Shown here: positions 14,068-17,141 of the stretch, piece after piece | How positions within the stretch are numbered: position 1 is the stretch's first letter | Layout of the letters: the number at the start of each line of letters is the position of its first letter | Source of the DNA: a bacterium | GTDB lineage: Bacteria; Ratteibacteria; UBA8468 | Reading direction: 5' to 3' | Assembly (NCBI GenBank): GCA_030672255.1 | Contig: DAOVGU010000110.1 | Coordinates: forward strand, 1-17,141 | DNA length: 17,141 bases | The notes under the pieces: model-generated | What the model was told of the DNA's origin: nothing | The model's input: only the letters and a program-made list of their open reading frames with translations | The model's database searches: none | Program-made: the position numbers and the translations under genes

Positions 14068-14170
14068 ATGGATATAGAGATTTTAGGAACTGAGTAAAGT
14101 TAATGCTGATTACTATTGGAATTTAGATGAAAGACTTTATAAAATAGGTAAGCAAAATGAGAATGATTAG
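14068..14170 (+). pseudogene. Internal-deletion remnant of a second UPF0282 gene
   Basis: At 14068 ATG begins MDIEILGTE, matching residues 1-9 of the intact UPF0282 protein (xNIEILGAE). Directly after, in another frame from 14096, are codons for KVNADYYWNLDERLYKIGK. These match the intact C-terminus KVNTNYYWNLTKR; about 30 of 32 bases agree around TTACTATTGGAATTTA. Everything between (roughly 280 codons) is missing. The remnant ends at TAG 14168 and overlaps the start of the exported MBL gene at 14157. Confidence 0.75.
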
Positions 14171-14936
14171 AAAGATTGTGGCAATTTTTTTAATTTTTCT
14201 ATTTCCAACAATTGCTTTTGCTAAAGGATTAACCTTAACTGTAGTTTATAATAATGTTCCCTATGATAAAAATTTAACCACCGCCTGGGGAATATCTATC
14301 CTTATCGAAGGATTGAAAAAAACCATTCTTTTTGACACCGGAGGGGATGGCTCCATTTTGTTATCCAATATGGAAAAACTTAAGATTGAGCCTAAAAATA
14401 TTGATATTGTAGTTTTATCCCATATCCATGGGGACCATGTAGGAGGATTATGGAATTTTTTAAGAAAGAATAACAGGGTAAGCCTCTATTTACCCAAATC
14501 CTTTCCTAAAAGCTTTAACGATAGAGCAAGAAAAATATGTAAAGAGGTTATTTCCGTAAAAAGGTCAATTAAGATTTGTGATAGAGTTTGGTCCACAGGA
14601 GAATTGGGCACCTGGATGAAGGAACAATCCTTAATTATTCACACACCCAAAGGTCTCATCATCGTTACCGGCTGTGCCCATCCCGGGGTAGTAAATATTG
14701 TAAAGGTAGCCAAGGATATGTTTAAAAAAGAGCTCTATCTGGTTACAGGAGGATTTCATCTTTTAGCCTATAGCGAAAATCGGGTTAAAAAGATTATTAA
14801 ACAATTAAAGAGATTAGGGGTTAAAAAGGTTGCTCCTTCTCACTGTACAGGAGGAAGACCGATAGAATTATTCAGAGAGGCCTGGAGGAAGAATTTCATT
14901 GAGCTTGGTTGTGGTGCCCGGATAAAGATTGATTAA
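14157..14936 (+). CDS. Exported metallo-beta-lactamase-fold hydrolase (COG1237 type)
   Basis: 259 residues with an N-terminal signal peptide: RKIVAIFLIFLFPTIAFA, cleavage likely after A22. The mature part starts LTLTVVYNNVP and has WGISILIE, LFDTGGDGSILLSN, SHIHGDHVGG (H89, H91, D93, H94), GCAHPGVVNIV, GGFHLL and SHCTGG. It is clearly paralogous to the cytosolic enzyme at 2722-3363 but longer and carries Gly instead of Trp in the HxHxDH motif. Predicted periplasmic or surface hydrolase of unknown substrate. ATG 14163 is an alternative start. Confidence 0.88.
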   Translation: MRMIRKIVAIFLIFLFPTIAFAKGLTLTVVYNNVPYDKNLTTAWGISILIEGLKKTILFDTGGDGSILLSNMEKLKIEPKNIDIVVLSHIHGDHVGGLWNFLRKNNRVSLYLPKSFPKSFNDRARKICKEVISVKRSIKICDRVWSTGELGTWMKEQSLIIHTPKGLIIVTGCAHPGVVNIVKVAKDMFKKELYLVTGGFHLLAYSENRVKKIIKQLKRLGVKKVAPSHCTGGRPIELFREAWRKNFIELGCGARIKID

Positions 14937-14948
14937 AAGGAGAACATT

Positions 14949-15158
14949 ATGTCGGAATGTAAGGTGAAAGAAAACACGGTCAGATGCAATTGTACCTATC
15001 CTTGTGACAAAAAAGGGATATGTTGTGAATGCATCCAGTACCACTGGCGGTTGGGGGAACTACCGGCCTGTTTTTTCCCGAATGATGTAGAAAAGACCTA
15101 CGACCGTTCGATTGAAAGATTTATTAAGGTATATCAGGAGCGCGGACGGTGGTGGTAA
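14949..15158 (+). CDS. DUF6485 family Cys-rich protein
   Basis: 69 residues preceded by AAGGAG (14937-14942). Pattern VRCNCTYPCDKKGICCECIQYH then LGELPACFFPNDVEKTYDRS is characteristic of DUF6485. The eight or so cysteines suggest one or more metal sites (zinc or Fe-S). No signal peptide is present. Function of the family is unknown. It lies between the exported MBL gene and the methyltransferase gene. Confidence 0.82.
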   Translation: MSECKVKENTVRCNCTYPCDKKGICCECIQYHWRLGELPACFFPNDVEKTYDRSIERFIKVYQERGRWW

Positions 15159-15171
15159 CAGCATAAGAACC

Positions 15172-15699
15172 ATGGAAGACAACTTTTATAATGGACTAAA
15201 AAAAAGAATATTCAAGCTAATATTGGATGAGGTCAAAGGAAGGGGAAAAATTTTAGATATAGGTTGCGGTAATTGCGAATTAACCTTTTTCCTGGCTAAA
15301 GAAGGTGGAAGCAGTGTAGTTGGCGTAGACTTGAATTTAGAGGAAGAAACTATAAAAGAGAAAAATCCTTCGGTGAAGTGTATCAAGGGAGATGTTTCCA
15401 ACCTAAACAATCTTACGAAGGGAAGTTTTTCTGCTGTGGTAAGTATGTATGCTTTACATGAATTTTCCATTCCTTTTCAATCCTTAAAAAAGGCATTTAA
15501 GGTTTTAGAAGAAAATGGTAAAATGGTCATTGTAGATTTCATTAAAGGAACTCTTGCCGACAGATTATGGGGAGAGAACTACTTTACTCCAAAAGGAATA
15601 AAAAGAATGATGAGAAGAGCAGGTTTTAAAAATATAATGAGCACAATTCTATCTAAGGAAGGTCCTCTGTTATTGAGCGGAATCAAAAAGATAAGATGA
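15172..15699 (+). CDS. Class I SAM-dependent methyltransferase
   Basis: 175 residues from ATG 15172; a longer frame from 15112 would overlap the DUF6485 gene and lacks homology. Motif I is ILDIGCGNCE (residues ~27-36), the acidic residue that binds the ribose is in VVGVDLN, and motif IV-like AVVSMYALHEF and NGKMVIVDF follow. GIKRMMRRAGF near the end fits the Methyltransf_11 group. The substrate is not evident. Its stop overlaps the next start by 4 bases (ATGA). Confidence 0.85.
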   Translation: MEDNFYNGLKKRIFKLILDEVKGRGKILDIGCGNCELTFFLAKEGGSSVVGVDLNLEEETIKEKNPSVKCIKGDVSNLNNLTKGSFSAVVSMYALHEFSIPFQSLKKAFKVLEENGKMVIVDFIKGTLADRLWGENYFTPKGIKRMMRRAGFKNIMSTILSKEGPLLLSGIKKIR

Positions 15700-16400
15700 A
15701 TTTCTCTAATCTTCTGCAGCAATATATGGGTAAGGGTTTTCTTGTTCCATTGCTGACTTCCTATGGGGGTGGTTTATTGACCTCCCTTACCCCTTGTTTC
15801 TACCCTTTGATTCCACTGTTGGTTGCTTATGTGGGAGGAAAAACCGAAAGATCCAAAGGCAGAGGGTTTATACTTTCATCTTTTTTTGTCTTAGGATTAG
15901 CAATAACCTACTCTGCTCTGGGGGCAATAGCCTCATTGACAGGAATGATGTTTGGACGAATTCAATCTTCACCCTGGACTTATTTAATCGTGGGTAATAT
16001 AATTTTATTCCTGGGATTATCAATGCTGGAACTATACGAAATTCGCCTTCCCCAATTTCTCCAGGGAAAAGGATCAGGGCAAAGAAAAAAAGGATTTTCA
16101 GGAGGTTTATTATTGGGCATGACATCAGGATTTATCGCTGCTCCCTGTACTGCACCAGTTTTAGGTGTAATTCTTGCCTATGTTGCCTCCCGACAAAATA
16201 TGGTATTCGGCACCCTTTTGCTTTTTGTCTTTTCCTTAGGTATGGGCACTCTCCTTATAGTTCTGGGCACCTTTACGGGATTCTTGACCTCTTTACCCAA
16301 ATCGGGAAAATGGATGGTGGTAATAAAAAAGGGGTTGGGCTGGTTGATGCTTATTATGGCCGAATATTTTTTGATTCAAGCAGGGAGATTTTGGATATAA
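15696..16400 (+). CDS. CcdA/DsbD-like transmembrane thiol-disulfide transporter
   Basis: 234 residues with about six hydrophobic segments. The two conserved cysteines sit in LTPCFYPLIP (C34) and AAPCTAPVLG (C151), the redox pair that moves electrons from cytosolic thioredoxin across the membrane in DsbD-beta/CcdA. No periplasmic or thioredoxin domains are fused. The following gene encodes a TlpA-like thioredoxin, the expected partner. The start is translationally coupled to the methyltransferase gene. Confidence 0.9.
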   Translation: MNFSNLLQQYMGKGFLVPLLTSYGGGLLTSLTPCFYPLIPLLVAYVGGKTERSKGRGFILSSFFVLGLAITYSALGAIASLTGMMFGRIQSSPWTYLIVGNIILFLGLSMLELYEIRLPQFLQGKGSGQRKKGFSGGLLLGMTSGFIAAPCTAPVLGVILAYVASRQNMVFGTLLLFVFSLGMGTLLIVLGTFTGFLTSLPKSGKWMVVIKKGLGWLMLIMAEYFLIQAGRFWI

Positions 16401-16412
16401 GAAGGAGAAAAA

Positions 16413-16904
16413 ATGTTTAGATATGGAAAGGTATTTTCTCTTATAATTTTGGTTCTGGCAAGTGGTATAGCTTATGCTGCAGAAATAGGGGAGAAAGCGC
16501 CAGATTTTAGTTTGCTAAATCTTTCTCAAAAAAAGGTGAGGCTCTCTGATTACCGGGGTAAGGTGATCATACTGGATTTCTGGGATACCTGGTGTTCTCC
16601 CTGTAGAATGGAGATTCCTGACTTTGTGGAACTACAGAAAGAGTGGGCGGATAAAGGAGTCCAGATAATTGGAGTAGCCTTTGGTAGGCAGGGATTAAAA
16701 GCAGTAAAGTCCTTTGCCAGAAAATACAAAATGAATTATCCTGTTCTTCTCTGTGATGAGCTAACTTTAAGAAAGTATGGTCCCATCAGGGGAATACCGA
16801 CGACATTTGTTATTGACCGAGAAGGCAAAATCTATAGAAAATACATCGGGTATAGAGCAAAAGGAATTTTTGAAAAGGATATCAAAAAATTAGTGGGGAA
16901 ATAA
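16413..16904 (+). CDS. TlpA/ResA-like exported thioredoxin-fold protein
   Basis: 163 residues. Signal peptide or membrane anchor at 1-22 (VFSLIILVLASGIAYA). APDFSLLNLSQKKVRLSDYRGKVIILDFW leads into WCSPC (C61, C64), and the cis-proline loop is GIPTTFVID. This is the AhpC-TSA/Redoxin arrangement of TlpA/ResA reductases. WDTWC replaces the usual WATWC. AAGGAG six bases before ATG 16413 supports the start. It most likely receives electrons from the CcdA-like protein and reduces periplasmic disulfides, such as cytochrome c haem-binding sites; no cytochrome gene is present here. Confidence 0.9.
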   Translation: MFRYGKVFSLIILVLASGIAYAAEIGEKAPDFSLLNLSQKKVRLSDYRGKVIILDFWDTWCSPCRMEIPDFVELQKEWADKGVQIIGVAFGRQGLKAVKSFARKYKMNYPVLLCDELTLRKYGPIRGIPTTFVIDREGKIYRKYIGYRAKGIFEKDIKKLVGK

Positions 16905-16913
16905 TTATAGAAA

Positions 16914-16942
16914 TTGACAAAAGTTATCTTTTATGATAACCT
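16914..16942 (+). promoter_or_regulatory. Candidate sigma-70-type promoter overlapped by an inverted repeat
   Basis: TTGACA at 16914-16919 is a perfect -35 hexamer; TAACCT at 16937-16942 is a weak -10, with a 17-base spacer. The perfect inverted repeat GTTATC-TTTTAT-GATAAC (16923-16940) covers the spacer and -10, the usual place for a repressor operator. No gene starts downstream before the window ends, so the target, if any, is beyond 17141 or the signal is fortuitous. No T-run follows the hairpin, so it is not a terminator. The rest of 16943-17006 shows nothing I recognise. Confidence 0.35.
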
Positions 16943-17006
16943 CTTATTGAACAACACAAATGCCAAAATACCCTTCTGATTATATAATTTACAAAGGTCT
17001 AATTTA

Positions 17007-17131
17007 TTGTATGGAATTTCAAAATTTTGCTCGATAAATCAGGCAAAGCAAGCTTTGCCACTACATAACCCCGTATTAAATACGGGGGTAGTTGCCGTCC
17101 CTGCGGAGGCAGGGATTACTCGGCTATGTTC
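17007..17131. repeat. Composite REP-pair repeat, copy B (inverted relative to copy A)
   Basis: The reverse complement follows copy A (5852-5971) almost base for base: the palindrome with CCCTGC/GCAGGG (17088-17124, + strand head GTAG), the palindrome GGCAAAGC/GCTTTGCC (17042-17064, head CTAC at 17061-17064) and the tail ending at the 16-mer (17007-17022). The spacer between the heads is different: here it contains a third perfect hairpin, CCCCGTAT/ATACGGGG (17069-17087). The element lies in a 237-base region without a gene at the right end of the window. Confidence 0.85.
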
Positions 17132-17141
17132 TACTGTTGAA

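Noticed and set aside
17069..17087. CCCCGTAT/ATACGGGG hairpin as an intrinsic terminator for the TlpA-like gene
   Set aside because: There is no T-run on either side, it is 165 bases past the stop, and it sits inside the repeat spacer.

Overview
The window (AT-rich, roughly 38-40% GC by eye) carries 22 recognisable protein genes, all on the + strand and mostly overlapping or separated by only a few bases. The gene set points to an anaerobic bacterium: NifX/NifB-type cofactor-binding protein, Mrp-like and ferredoxin-containing MinD-type ATPases, UroD/MtaA-type methyltransferase-family proteins, UPF0282 and DUF6485. Most likely it is an uncultivated lineage, perhaps a candidate phylum such as Omnitrophota or Aerophobota; the taxonomic guess is weak. 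No rRNA, tRNA, CRISPR array or transposase gene was seen. No stretch over 300 bases lacks a gene.

Region 1 (11-5845) looks like one metal/Fe-S handling operon. It holds a DUF5320-type coiled-coil protein, a NifX-like protein with a Gly/Met-rich linker and a matching coiled coil, a DUF5320-like/zinc-ribbon protein, an Mrp/NBP35 ATPase, an FmdB zinc ribbon, a DUF123 GIY-YIG protein, a cytosolic metallo-beta-lactamase (MBL) fold hydrolase, a LarC N-terminal half without its C-terminal half, and an ABC ATPase plus permease.

Region 2 (6012-8054) is a 2[4Fe-4S] ferredoxin followed by two paralogous MinD-type ATPases, each with an inserted ferredoxin domain. Region 3 (8127-14053) is a mixed metabolic string: two UroD-family proteins, an inositol-monophosphatase-family phosphatase, an FMN-binding PNPOx-like protein, a UPF0282 MBL protein, a PHP phosphoesterase and dCTP deaminase. 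Region 4 (14157-16904) is an envelope/redox module: an exported MBL paralogue, a Cys-rich DUF6485 protein, a SAM methyltransferase, and a CcdA/DsbD-like membrane protein with a TlpA-like thioredoxin.

The less ordinary content is between and inside the genes. There are three clusters of REP-type palindromes that begin with GTAG and sit head-to-head in pairs. Two of them belong to a ~120-bp composite repeat present as inverted copies at 5852-5971 and 17007-17131. Two ~59-bp TGTCATTCC elements lie in opposite orientation. A palindromic element is inserted in frame within the LarC gene. A deletion remnant of a second UPF0282 gene lies at 14068-14170, and a possible UroD-family N-terminal remnant at 8127-8204. 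I see no clearly new defence or mobile system. The best leads are the repeat families that create or lengthen coding sequence, and the orphan LarC half inside a metallocofactor-type operon.
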